A stretch of DNA of 64,000 nt, taken from assembly GCA_963793335.1 (NCBI GenBank), contig CAWBZS010000010.1, positions 62,001 to 126,000 of the forward strand, given 5' to 3'. Of this stretch, positions 30,162 through 38,565 are shown one piece after another; the stretch's first letter is position 1, and each line of letters begins with the position of its first letter. The notes under the pieces were generated by a model. That model was given only the letters and a program-made list of their open reading frames with translations. It had not been told where the DNA came from and did not search any database. Origin of the DNA: Sva-07 sp963793335 (lineage in GTDB: Bacteria; Actinomycetota; Acidimicrobiia; Acidimicrobiales; Ilumatobacteraceae). A program made the position numbers and the translations under genes.

Positions 30162-31691
30162 ATGGGCTCGATGCGTCGCCCGGCTCTCGCTGTTCTCACC
30201 GCCGCGGTGCTGGCAGCGTGCTCTGGTGGCAGCGACGAACCCCCGGTGGCCTCTCGCGACGTCAGCGGTGTCACCGATCCGACGGTGCCCGAGGCTGCGC
30301 CCGTCACCACGCCTGCCGAGCCGCTGGAGTTCGCGATCGAGTGGACGCAGCTGTCCGATCGAGTGGACGAAGGAACGATCACGGTCCCCCTCGACTACAG
30401 CGATCCCGCGGCCGGGACGATCGATCTCTATGTCGCTCGCCACCGTGCGTTGGCCGAGTCGTCCGCTGGCCCGCTGCTCGCCAACCGTGGCGGCCCGGGC
30501 GCCGACGGCGCGACGCTGGGGCTCAACGCCACGTCGTGGTTCGGCCAGGAGATCACGGACAACTTCGATGTGATCGGCTGGGACCCGCGCGGTGTCGGTC
30601 GCAGCGAGGGCGCCGTCGACTGCATCGATGACGTCGACTACGACCGGTACTTCTCGGCACCGGACATCACCCCGGACACCGACGAGGAACGTGAGCTCCT
30701 CGTCACGCTGTCCGAGGAGTACGCCGACGCGTGTGTCGATCGAGTCGACACGTTGGACTACATCGGCACCAACAATTCGGCCCGCGACATCGACGCCATC
30801 CGTCAGGCGCTCGACGTCGAGCAGATCTCGTATTTCGGCTTCAGCTACGGCAGCGAGCTCGGCGGCGTGTGGTCGACGCTGTTCCCGACCACGGTTCGGG
30901 CTGCCGTGTTCGACGGTGCGACCGACCCGAACGCCGACTCGCTGCAGTCGAGCTTGCAGCAAGGGGCCGGGTTCGAGGCGTCGTTGACCACGTTCCTGGC
31001 TCAGTGCAGCGCCAACCCCGACTGTCCGTTTCACAGCGACGGCGACGCCGAGGGGGCATTCGACGAGTTGATGGAGCGTCTCGACGAGCGGCCGATCCCC
31101 AGCTTGAACGGCCGCGTCGAGGTCAATCGCAGCGTTGCGGTGCTCGCCGTCGCCCAGGCGATGTACTCCGACAGCTACTGGCCCGGGCTCGAGCGGGCGC
31201 TCGAAGACGCCGCTGCCGGCAACGGTGCCGGGCTGCTTGCCCTCCACGACGCCTACTACCAGCGGCGCTCGGACGGCACCTACGGCAACCTGATCGAGGC
31301 CTTCCTGGCGATCAACTGCGCTGACGACCCGGAGCGCCAGAGCGTGGAAGAAGCCGATGCCGAGGTCGACCAGATCCTCGCCGTGGCACCGCGCATCTTC
31401 CCGTACACGACGGGCTCGTACTCATGCACGTTCTTCCCGCCGGCGCTCGACCCGCGGATCGACATCACGGGAGTGGGTGCCGGTCCGATTGTGGTGATCG
31501 GCACGACGGGCGATCCGGCGACCCCGTTGGCCAGTTCCGAGGCGATGGCGGAGACCCTCGAAGACGGCCGGCTGGTGGTCGTCGAGGCGAACCAGCACAC
31601 CGGGTATCGGGGCGACGACTGCGTCCGCGACATCGTGCACGAGTATCTGTTGCAGCTCGTGGCGCCCGACAACGGCACGCGCTGCTCGTAG
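30162..31691 (+). CDS. Lipoprotein alpha/beta hydrolase, tripeptidyl aminopeptidase (TAP) family
   Basis: 509 residues. A signal peptide with lipobox LAAC (from the ATG at 30162 or the in-frame ATG at 30171) predicts a membrane-anchored lipoprotein, followed by an acidic Thr/Pro linker. Catalytic features are oxyanion NRGGPGADG, nucleophile GFSYGSELG, Asp in GTTGDPATP and His in NQHTGYRG, with the C-terminal TAP-like domain. Relatives are actinobacterial exported peptidases (SlpD/Slp-type) that trim N-terminal peptides or hydrolyse esters. The frame is intact. tRNA-Ser starts 33 bp after its stop. Confidence 0.9.
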   Translation: MGSMRRPALAVLTAAVLAACSGGSDEPPVASRDVSGVTDPTVPEAAPVTTPAEPLEFAIEWTQLSDRVDEGTITVPLDYSDPAAGTIDLYVARHRALAESSAGPLLANRGGPGADGATLGLNATSWFGQEITDNFDVIGWDPRGVGRSEGAVDCIDDVDYDRYFSAPDITPDTDEERELLVTLSEEYADACVDRVDTLDYIGTNNSARDIDAIRQALDVEQISYFGFSYGSELGGVWSTLFPTTVRAAVFDGATDPNADSLQSSLQQGAGFEASLTTFLAQCSANPDCPFHSDGDAEGAFDELMERLDERPIPSLNGRVEVNRSVAVLAVAQAMYSDSYWPGLERALEDAAAGNGAGLLALHDAYYQRRSDGTYGNLIEAFLAINCADDPERQSVEEADAEVDQILAVAPRIFPYTTGSYSCTFFPPALDPRIDITGVGAGPIVVIGTTGDPATPLASSEAMAETLEDGRLVVVEANQHTGYRGDDCVRDIVHEYLLQLVAPDNGTRCS

Positions 31692-31724
31692 GCGGGTTGC
31701 GGTCGGGCCGCTAGCCTCGAACCC

Positions 31725-31812
31725 GGAAGGCTGCCAGAGCGGACGAATGGGACAGTCTCGAAAACTGTTGAGGTCCTTCGGGCCTCCGTGGGTTCGAATC
31801 CCACGCCTTCCG
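31725..31812 (+). tRNA. tRNA-Ser (CGA)
   Basis: Acceptor GGAAGGC/GCCTTCC; anticodon loop CTCGAAA between ACAGT and ACTGT gives CGA. The long variable arm (GAGGTCCTTCGGGCCTC) is class II, as in serine tRNAs. CCA is not encoded. Confidence 0.96.
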
Positions 31813-31824
31813 CCACTACGTCCA

Positions 31825-31854
31825 CGGGCGTCCATGGATCTCCATGGACGCCCG
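31825..31854. terminator. Perfect 14-bp inverted repeat immediately after tRNA-Ser
   Basis: CGGGCGTCCATGGA (31825-31838) and its exact complement (31841-31854) flank two bases, 12 bp after the tRNA end. It could fold into a very stable hairpin ending tRNA transcription. There is no T-run, so a protein-binding palindrome is an alternative. Confidence 0.5.
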
Positions 31855-31979
31855 TCGGCCGAGCCGTTGTTCGATCGCACACGCCGGTCTGGGCAGCTCC
31901 GGCTACCTCCAACATGAAGGCGACCGAGACAGGTCCGTTCAGGGTTGAGCCGGAGAACGCGCTGTGGGAGGATTCTGAG

Positions 31980-32300
31980 ATGCCGTCCATCGATCTCGAC
32001 CGTGCCCGCGCCCGCCTTGTCGTCGAGCGGGAGAGGTTGCAGCGTGAGCTCGCCGAGGTCCGAGGAGAACGAAGCACCGATGGCCCCATCGACACGCTGT
32101 CCGGCGATGCTGCGCAGGACACCACGCGCGTCGAGACCGAGATGCGGCTCGAGGCCGAACTCGAGCAGTCGCTCGCCGATGTCGCGGCCGCGCTCCGACG
32201 CGTCGACGACGGCTCCTACGGCTACGACGAAGGGACCGGCGAACCGATCGACCCGGTGCGGCTCGAAGCGGTACCGACGGCGCGCACCAACCTTCGGTGA
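31980..32300 (+). CDS. TraR/DksA-like protein lacking zinc-finger cysteines
   Basis: 106 residues: an N-terminal coiled-coil (LDRARARLVVERERLQREL), then ALRRVDDGSYGYDEGTGEPIDPVRLEAVPTA. The C-terminal block aligns with the DksA/TraR motif around the zinc finger (DGTYG-x-C-x2-C-G-x-I-x-x-x-RLEA), but both first cysteines are replaced and there is no Cys at all. DksA proteins bind the RNA polymerase secondary channel; cysteine-free versions are known in actinobacteria. GGGAGGA at about 31963-31969 sits before the ATG. The start could be earlier, but the frame upstream runs into tRNA-Ser. Confidence 0.75.
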   Translation: MPSIDLDRARARLVVERERLQRELAEVRGERSTDGPIDTLSGDAAQDTTRVETEMRLEAELEQSLADVAAALRRVDDGSYGYDEGTGEPIDPVRLEAVPTARTNLR

Positions 32301-32570
32301 ACGGTCGATCATCGGTTCGAAGTCATTGAGTACCCAGGTCTTGTGGATGCGTCTCTCGGCCGGGCTGTGGAGCCGGAACACGACAAAGAAGCCGATGGCC
32401 GGATCGGTCTTGATCCAGTCTTCTGCTTGCCGTCCGGTGCCGATGCTCCGAAGTAGATGTCAACCGAACCGTCATCGTTGACATCGGGGTCGACGCTGCA
32501 GTCGATGCTGCAGTCGACGGTGATCGCCTCGCCTGCGTCGCTGGCGCGTGAGTTCGGTCGTGTCGGAGCC
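32301..32570 (-). pseudogene. Remnant of a DUF1214 protein C-terminus
   Basis: On the minus strand, VDIYFGASAPDGKQ followed in another frame by FFVVFRLHSPAERRIHKTWVLNDFEPM matches the C-terminal signature of DUF1214/DUF1254 proteins (YFGP.AP.GKE..W......W.....LY.P). Only about 70 residues remain, a shift separates the two parts, and no start or N-terminal domain is found upstream. It fills most of the 380-bp gap before the HdeD gene, and I see no other gene in that gap. Confidence 0.55.
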
Positions 32571-32678
32571 GAAGCACAGCAGCAGAACCCGAGCGCTGGT
32601 ATCCGCGTGTAGCCGACGTGCCGAGGTGTACTTTCGAATCGTCGCTGAGGGGCGGCGCGACGATCAGGAGGACACGTC

Positions 32679-33242
32679 ATGGACACCAGCAGCTCAGCCA
32701 CAAGGCTCAGTCCGAGTGGCATCGCAATGGCCCGCGAATGGCCCTCGGTGATGCTGATCGCCCTCCTCACGCTGGCGTTGGGCGTCGTCGTGCTCGCCTG
32801 GCCGAGCCAGACGCTCGTCGTCGTGTCGGTACTGCTGGGCATCCAGCTACTGGTGTTCGGTCTGTTCCGGCTGATCGCCGCTTTCGCCGCCGAAATCGAA
32901 CACCCGGTCCTCTTGGCCCTGGTCGGCATCCTCATGATGATCGCCGGCGTCATCGTTGTGCGGAACCCGTTCGAGACCGTCGCGGTCCTGGCTGTGATTC
33001 TCGGTGTTGCCTGGATCGTCGGCGGCGCCATTGACATCGTGGCATCCATCGCCGGGTCAGGCGAGGGAAGTCGCGTCTGGACGGCCATCGGTGGTCTACT
33101 CACGTTGGCCGCCGGCGTCATCGTGGTCGCATGGCCCTCTCCCACTGTCACCGTGATCGCCTGGATTTCGGGTCTCTACCTGGTGATCTTCGGCCTGTTC
33201 CTCGCTGTCAGCGCATGGAGTCTCCGCTCGGTGGCCAAGTGA
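32679..33242 (+). CDS. HdeD family (DUF308) membrane protein
   Basis: 187 residues with six hydrophobic helices arranged as three two-helix repeats (each with GV..LAWP or similar turns such as VVLAWPSQTL and VVAWPSPTV). This is the pattern of the HdeD/DUF308 family, inner-membrane proteins linked to acid resistance in E. coli and otherwise uncharacterised. AGGAGGA ends about 8 bases before the ATG. The frame is intact; it appears monocistronic. Confidence 0.88.
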   Translation: MDTSSSATRLSPSGIAMAREWPSVMLIALLTLALGVVVLAWPSQTLVVVSVLLGIQLLVFGLFRLIAAFAAEIEHPVLLALVGILMMIAGVIVVRNPFETVAVLAVILGVAWIVGGAIDIVASIAGSGEGSRVWTAIGGLLTLAAGVIVVAWPSPTVTVIAWISGLYLVIFGLFLAVSAWSLRSVAK

Positions 33243-33363
33243 CGGAACGCCACGCCTCCTGATCGGGGCGGAGATCGGAGAGCCCAGCCAGCAGCAACAG
33301 GCGACCGCCGATGCAACAGCTCGGCGCATCCGGGATCGTTCGCTCGACCGAGTCGGTTGACCC

Positions 33364-33741
33364 GTGCTGGTCCTCGACAGCGGCGGCGTGTCGTCTCTCT
33401 GCACGTACCAAGACCGCACTGTCGCCCATCGGAGCGTTCACAGCAGCGAAGCGTGGCCACCGGTGGTCCCGACGATGGTGCGTGTCGAGCCCCTACGAGG
33501 TGACGCAAGGTGCGACGCCGACACCCACCGATTCTTGACGATGTGCATCATCGAGCCAACAGTCAGCCAGCCGACTGTGCATCGTGCAGCCGAGCTGCGG
33601 CGACGGGCTCGAGCCGGTTCAGCTGGTGACGCGCGCGTTGTCGAAATTGTGAAGCCCGGTTGGACGGTACTGACCGGGGACGGGGCCGACATCGAAACGC
33701 TCGCCGCCCACGCCAATGCAGTCGCCGTCGAGGTCGGCTGA
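33364..33741 (+). CDS. PIN-domain (VapC-like) protein, orphan
   Basis: 125 residues from a GTG at 33364. LVLDSGGVSSL at the N-terminus, VEPLRG in the middle, GSAGDARVVE and VLTGDGADIETLAAHA at the end are the ordered acidic blocks of PIN ribonucleases (four acidic metal ligands visible). Relatives are VapC toxins. A TGA at 33358-33360 closes a short upstream frame (…RRIRDRSLDRVG), which could be a decayed antitoxin end, but I cannot recognise an antitoxin. Some conserved hydrophobic positions after residue 12 look altered, so it may be degrading. Confidence 0.5.
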   Translation: MLVLDSGGVSSLCTYQDRTVAHRSVHSSEAWPPVVPTMVRVEPLRGDARCDADTHRFLTMCIIEPTVSQPTVHRAAELRRRARAGSAGDARVVEIVKPGWTVLTGDGADIETLAAHANAVAVEVG

Positions 33742-33959
33742 CCACAGGCGATCCGGCACGGAAGGCCGATCGCGTACGTGCCGCTCTGTGCTGGTGCGAC
33801 CGTGTGGAGCGTTGGTGCTCTCGGCGGCCATCCCGTGTGGACGCGGACTCGCTCGCCCGGGCATCGTGCCACGTGCCGATGTTCGGGAGCCGTCTCGTCC
33901 GAGCCACCTCGTACCGGCGCATGGAAGGCGGAATGTCACGGTCGGAGTGTCGACAGATC

Positions 33960-34973
33960 TCACGACGCGTCGTGGTCGATGTCCAGTGGCCGGATCGCGA
34001 GGATGTGCATGCGGCCCACGCCCTTCAGATCGAGTGACCGATGGGGTGCCCGTACGTCGAGGTCGTCGCGATCGAGGAGATGCTGTCCATCACGCCGGGT
34101 GACGACGACGCTGTCGGGTCGGGCCTCATCGGTGAGACGACTGGCAAGGTTGACGGTCTGCCCGAACACATCGCCGCCGACGAGGACCGTCGGCCCGGTG
34201 GCGATACCGCAGTGCAGGGGTGGCAGCGCCTCGATGGGACGAAGTCTGGAGATGAGATCGAGCGAGATCTCGACTGCGTCGTCGAAGCTCTCGGCCACAA
34301 ACATCACCTCGTCACCGATGAGCTTCACCACTCGACCGGCATGAGCAGAGACGACATCGAACGCTGCGGTCTCGAAGATCTCGACGATCTGGGTGATCTC
34401 CTCCGCGCTTGCCTTCTTGCTGATCTTCGAGAAGCCTGAAAGATCGGCGAAGCCGACGGTCCGCAGCCCGTCGTCTTCTCCCACCGACATGCTTTGGGCG
34501 AGCGCCGCGACCAAGTGCCGCCGCCACACGTAGCTCATGGTGCTCTCGACGAAGCCGATCGCGTCGGCTGCAACGTCGTCCTCGATCCGGTCGAGGGCCC
34601 CTGATCGATTCATCTGCCCTGCGGGGACCGTGGCAAGCAGTGCCGGCATGACCGCGAGTTGGGCTTCGACGAGGCGCGAGAACGACGCTCCCATCAGGCG
34701 CGCCAGGCGTGCGACGTCGTCATCGCTGATCCCTCCGGCGGCGATCATGGCGTCGAGACGCTTCACGATGTCGACGTCTTCGGTGCCGAACGCAATCTCA
34801 CCGGGCGTCACCTCGGGGAAGCCCATCGCCCGCCACCAACGGACGGATCGCTCCGAGTCGACGCCCGTGAGGGCCTCCACGTCGGAGCGTTGCAGCGACG
34901 GGGGTTCGATCCCAACCAAGCGGTACACCCCGTCGAGGTCGTACTCGAGGGGAGTGCGCTGCGGACCGTTCAT
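33960..34973 (-). CDS. Class III adenylate cyclase with N-terminal MerR-like/regulatory region
   Basis: 337 residues from the ATG at 34973. Residues 170-330 form a class III nucleotidyl cyclase domain with every catalytic position: metal Asp177 and Asp221, adenine-selecting Lys217 and Asp268, transition-state Asn275 and Arg279. It should therefore make cAMP from ATP. The N-terminal 160 residues are a soluble helical module (YRLVGIEPPSL...VGVDSERSVRWWRAMGFPEV) resembling the wing-helix start of actinobacterial cyclases with pH- or ligand-sensing segments. The gene is divergent from the DUF6325 gene across a 344-bp region with GTGAACA repeats. The frame is intact. Confidence 0.88.
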   Translation of the reverse strand: MNGPQRTPLEYDLDGVYRLVGIEPPSLQRSDVEALTGVDSERSVRWWRAMGFPEVTPGEIAFGTEDVDIVKRLDAMIAAGGISDDDVARLARLMGASFSRLVEAQLAVMPALLATVPAGQMNRSGALDRIEDDVAADAIGFVESTMSYVWRRHLVAALAQSMSVGEDDGLRTVGFADLSGFSKISKKASAEEITQIVEIFETAAFDVVSAHAGRVVKLIGDEVMFVAESFDDAVEISLDLISRLRPIEALPPLHCGIATGPTVLVGGDVFGQTVNLASRLTDEARPDSVVVTRRDGQHLLDRDDLDVRAPHRSLDLKGVGRMHILAIRPLDIDHDAS

Positions 34974-35317
34974 CTGACCATCATGACCGCTCGATGCAGT
35001 GAACACCGGCGCCTCCCAACGAACTCGTGAACAGTTCCACGCCTCAGAGGTGAAGTTGTTCACGGGAAACACCACGGTCGATCTGTCGGACGTCGGATCG
35101 TGCTCGCCCACCTTGATTCGTCGGGTCGATCCCCCTCTCGTGTCAGTCGGCGCAGGCCGTGCACACAACGTCGAACACGGGACGTCCGACCCTGGCACCG
35201 ACGCACCCCGGAGGTCACAATGTGTTCAAGTGTGCACATCCACCTGGCCGGTGACGGCCCCACCAGCGGATCGCTCCCACGAGTGCTCCGCTCCGACAGC
35301 TCGATGAATGGAACAAC
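34974..35317. promoter_or_regulatory. 344-bp divergent intergenic region with three GTGAACA elements
   Basis: GTGAACA occurs at 34999-35005 and 35027-35033, and inverted (TGTTCAC) at 35057-35063. The last two are part of perfect arms CGTGAACA/TGTTCACG (35026-35033, 35057-35064). The copies are 28-30 bp apart, on the cyclase side of the gap. No gene is seen in this stretch. Likely operator sites, but no known consensus is matched. Confidence 0.45.
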
Positions 35318-35776
35318 ATGAACGCTGACCCACTCGACGAACTCGGACCCGTCGACTACATCATCGTGGAGTTTCCCGCTGGTGAGAGCTACTTCACCGG
35401 TGAGGTGGCCGACGAACTCATCGCGTTGATCGAGACCGGCACGATTCGCTTGATCGACCTGCTCATCTTGACCAAGGACGACGACGGCAACATCGATGCG
35501 ATCGAACTGTCCGACCTCGACGACCTCGGACCGTTCCAGGCCCTCGAGGCAGAACTCGCCGAATTCCTGGCTGAAGACGATGTCGTGCATCTGGCCGCCG
35601 CGATGGAACCCGGCACGATCGCGGGCGTCATCGTGTACGAGAATCTGTGGGCAGCGCCGTTCGGATCGGCTGCCCGTCGCGCCGGAGGACAACTCATCGC
35701 CAACGGACGCATCCCCGCCCAGGCAATCATCGCCGCCGTCGAGGCGGACGAAGCACTCGAGACAGAAGGAGTCTGA
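35318..35776 (+). CDS. DUF6325 family protein
   Basis: 152 residues, very acidic (LDELGPVDYIIVEFPAGE at the start; ILTKDDDGNIDAIEL in the middle). The GPVDYIIVEFP start and the hydrophobic helix AAMEPGTIAGVIVYENLWAAPF identify the DUF6325 family of actinobacteria, related to DUF1269 proteins. Function unknown. A short basic protein gene follows by 1 bp, a pairing I recall for this family. Confidence 0.8.
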   Translation: MNADPLDELGPVDYIIVEFPAGESYFTGEVADELIALIETGTIRLIDLLILTKDDDGNIDAIELSDLDDLGPFQALEAELAEFLAEDDVVHLAAAMEPGTIAGVIVYENLWAAPFGSAARRAGGQLIANGRIPAQAIIAAVEADEALETEGV

Positions 35777-35777
35777 C

Positions 35778-35948
35778 ATGCCGGTACGACCAGGACGCAG
35801 AGGGCGAGTCGGCGTGGTCGGCGCGCCCGTTGCCAAAGCAGCAGTTGTCACCAAGGCCGTCACACCCGGACGATCGCCGGTCGCGAAGGCCGCCGTCGTC
35901 GGTGCAGCGGTCACACCCGGTCGCGGTCGCCGCCGTCGCCGCATCTGA
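35778..35948 (+). CDS. Small basic repeat protein after DUF6325
   Basis: 56 residues starting at the ATG at 35778, one base after the DUF6325 stop. Almost the whole chain is two copies of PVAKAAVV..AVTPGR, flanked by Arg-rich ends (PGRRGRVG and GRGRRRRRI). The charge is opposite to its acidic DUF6325 neighbour, suggesting a partner. No known domain. Confidence 0.65.
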   Translation: MPVRPGRRGRVGVVGAPVAKAAVVTKAVTPGRSPVAKAAVVGAAVTPGRGRRRRRI

Positions 35949-36179
35949 GCAGCGCCACAACACCGCCGCGATGACATCAACCTCAGAACACGAGGCTCTC
36001 GGGTCCACCCAGACCCAGCTCGGTGCCGAACGGTCGAGGTCGATCCCCGGAACCGTCCGGCAACGACATCGTCGACCGCGACCTCACCCAGGACGAATGG
36101 GGCCAGTACGTCCCTGCCGATGGGGCCGTTCACTCGGCATGCACCCGACGCCGCTGCCCCAGAGTACGGTCGCTCCCTG

Positions 36180-37676
36180 ATGACGGTGAGTGACGAGACC
36201 CCGGCAGGTGTATCGAAGACCCCGGTGGGGGTGTTGGTGGTTGCGTGCGTGTCCACGTTGGTCGTGAACGCCAACACGTCGGCGGTCACGATCCTGCTCC
36301 CGGAGATCAGCGACGACCTGGGGATGCCGGTGAGCACGCTGCAGTGGGCCGTCACGGGCTATCTCCTCGTGGGTGCGGCCGCCATCGTGACGTCCGGAGC
36401 GCTCGGCGACGTGTTCGGTCGGCGCAAGGTGTTCCTCGGTGGGCTCGCGCTGTTCATCGCCTGCTGCGCGTTCGTCGCCGTTGCCCCGAACGGCACTGCC
36501 CTCATCCTCGGACGGTGCGTTCAGGGTGCATCCGGTGCGACGTTGCTCGCCAGCGGCCTGAGCCTGATCACGGTTGCGTCAACTCCGGGGCCCGCACGGC
36601 TGCGTGCGGTGTCGTTCTGGGGCTCGGCCTCTGCCATTGGCGCGGCCGCAGGGCCGCTGATCGGCGGCATGCTCGTCGGTTCGTTCGGTTGGCAGGCACT
36701 GTTCTGGATCAGTGGTGCGGTGGCAGCAGTTCTCGTGCCCGTCACGATCAGGTCCGTCACGGAGTCGTCCGACCCGACGCGCGACCGCTCGATCGACTGG
36801 CTGGGTACGGTCTTGATCGCACTCATTCTTGCCCCGTTCATCCTCGGCGTGAGCGAGGGGTCGGGGTGGGGATGGACGTCGCTCGCGACCATCGCCTGCT
36901 TTGTCGTGTCGTTTGCATCGCTGGCCGCGTTCGTCAAGGTCGAGGGCACCGTCGCCGCGCCGCTGCTCGATCTCGCGTTGCTGAAGAACCGCAAGCTCGT
37001 CGGCGCCACGATCGGCATCCTCATCGGGGCCGCCGCGATCAACGGGTTCATGTACTTGCTGAGCCTGTACTTCCAGGATCCGTCGACGCTCGACATGACG
37101 CCACTCCAGGCCGGGTTGGCGACGCTTCCGGCCACCGTCGGCATGGTCGCGCTCACACCCGTGGTGCCCAAGCTCGCTGTTCGATTCGGGACGAGCCCCG
37201 TCGTCGGTCTCGGGTTCGTCTCGATGACCGTCGGCTTCGGGTTGTTGCTCTTGACGAAGTCCGACTGGGGATACTGGCTGTTCTTCGTGCCGATCGTGTT
37301 GACCGCCGCCGGCCTCTGCCTGTCGAACAACCCGTGCTCGGCCGTGGCGACCGGCGCGGTCGCTCCGGCACAGGTCGGCGCCGCCTCGGGCCTGTCGAAC
37401 ATGGCCCGCTACGTCGGCCCCGCCGTCATGACAGCGATCGTTGCTGCGGTCTACGCAGAGATCCCGGAGCGACGGCTGGCCGATGGCGAATCCACCGCCG
37501 ATGCACTCGCCAGCGGGTTCCGCGGCGCCTCGCTCGTCCTGACGATCGTGTCGGCGCTCGGCATCTTGCTCATGTACCTGGTTCGCGGCTACCGGCAGCG
37601 GACGGCCACGGGCGTCGACGTTGCGATCGCCGCCGCAGGTGGCAGTCTCACCATTCCCCGCCCCGAGCCGGTCTGA
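36180..37676 (+). CDS. MFS exporter, EmrB/QacA (DHA2, 14-helix) family
   Basis: 498 residues with 14 predicted membrane helices. Motif A is GDVFGRRK (about 80-87), LGRCVQGASGA is motif B-like, and GPLIGGML is the antiporter motif C of drug/proton antiporters. It should export toxic compounds with protons. I start at the ATG at 36180 because the protein begins MTVSDETP shortly before helix 1; the longer frame is less plausible. A stem-loop follows its stop. No TetR or MarR regulator is adjacent. Confidence 0.92.
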   Translation: MTVSDETPAGVSKTPVGVLVVACVSTLVVNANTSAVTILLPEISDDLGMPVSTLQWAVTGYLLVGAAAIVTSGALGDVFGRRKVFLGGLALFIACCAFVAVAPNGTALILGRCVQGASGATLLASGLSLITVASTPGPARLRAVSFWGSASAIGAAAGPLIGGMLVGSFGWQALFWISGAVAAVLVPVTIRSVTESSDPTRDRSIDWLGTVLIALILAPFILGVSEGSGWGWTSLATIACFVVSFASLAAFVKVEGTVAAPLLDLALLKNRKLVGATIGILIGAAAINGFMYLLSLYFQDPSTLDMTPLQAGLATLPATVGMVALTPVVPKLAVRFGTSPVVGLGFVSMTVGFGLLLLTKSDWGYWLFFVPIVLTAAGLCLSNNPCSAVATGAVAPAQVGAASGLSNMARYVGPAVMTAIVAAVYAEIPERRLADGESTADALASGFRGASLVLTIVSALGILLMYLVRGYRQRTATGVDVAIAAAGGSLTIPRPEPV

Positions 37677-37681
37677 CGCCC

Positions 37682-37704
37682 GAACTCGAGTCGACGCCGA
37701 GTTC
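37682..37704 (+). terminator. Stem-loop after the MFS gene
   Basis: GAACTCG (37682-37688) and CGAGTTC (37698-37704) form a 7-bp stem with a 9-base loop followed by TCTTTC, starting 5 bases after the stop. Confidence 0.55.
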
Positions 37705-37932
37705 TCTTTCCCGCGCCGCTTCAGCGGGTCGGGGGATCGGGTGTCGAGGCGCTGCGCCCGGTGGGTTCCATGCATCGGTCCACCGCAACGGCTGAGTGCG
37801 TCGCGAAGCGGCAGCCGATCACCTCGCGAGGTGCGCGGTTGCCTCGACCAACCCCGGTACGCCGCGCCGTGGACCACGCACTCGCAAGCGAAACTGGGAC
37901 TGCCGGGAACAGGTGCTGCAAGATCAGCCAGT

Positions 37933-38565
37933 TCAGTTGTTGCCTGGGGTCAGGATGTTCGAGTCGTAGGCGTGCGCAACTGCTGCTGCCCGGTCGGCGA
38001 CGCCGAGTTTGTCGTAGATGTGCAGGAGGTGCGTCTTGACCGTGGCCTGGCTGATGTGGAGCCGGTCGGCGATGTCGGCGTTGGTGTTGCCTGCAGCGAC
38101 TTCACGCAGCACTTCGATTTCGCGTTGGGAGAGGGCGCCAGCCGCGGGGTTGCGGACGCGCTCGACGAGCCGTCGTGCGACTGGTGGAGCGAGCACCGTT
38201 TCACCGGCAGCCGCACGGCGGACGGCGTCGAGCAGCGTCTCCGGCGGAGCATCTTTGAGCAGATAGCCGGAGGCGCCGGCCTCGATGGCTCGCACGATCG
38301 CCTCGTCGGTGTCGTACGTGGTGAGCACCACGATCGCTGCGTCGGGCCATTCCGCTTTGATCCGTGTGATCGCTTCGACCCCATCGACATCGGGCATCCG
38401 AAGATCCATGAGCGTTGCCGACGGCCGCAGCGCGAGGGCGGCTGCGATGGCGTCGGTCCCGTTGCCGGCTTCACCGACGATGTCGATGTCGTCCTCGGCG
38501 TCGAGGAGTGCGACGAGCCCGCTCCGAACGATCGGGTGATCGTCGACGATCAGCAGCGTGATCAC
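37933..38565 (-). CDS. NarL/LuxR-family response regulator
   Basis: 210 residues. The receiver domain has the DD acidic pair at 8-9, the phosphoacceptor Asp in LMDLRMPDVDG and Lys in LLKDA. The C-terminus is a LuxR helix-turn-helix (ALSQREIEVLREVAAGNTNADIA, with VKTHLLHIYDKL). Its GTG start overlaps the stop of the kinase gene upstream (GTGA at 38562-38565), so the two are coupled. Target genes are unknown. It probably senses envelope or metabolic signals through the partner kinase. Confidence 0.93.
   Translation of the reverse strand: MITLLIVDDHPIVRSGLVALLDAEDDIDIVGEAGNGTDAIAAALALRPSATLMDLRMPDVDGVEAITRIKAEWPDAAIVVLTTYDTDEAIVRAIEAGASGYLLKDAPPETLLDAVRRAAAGETVLAPPVARRLVERVRNPAAGALSQREIEVLREVAAGNTNADIADRLHISQATVKTHLLHIYDKLGVADRAAAVAHAYDSNILTPGNN

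Noticed and set aside
33243..33363. Antitoxin gene upstream of the PIN gene
   Set aside because: A frame ending at 33360 exists, but it is short, lacks a clear start and shows no antitoxin features.
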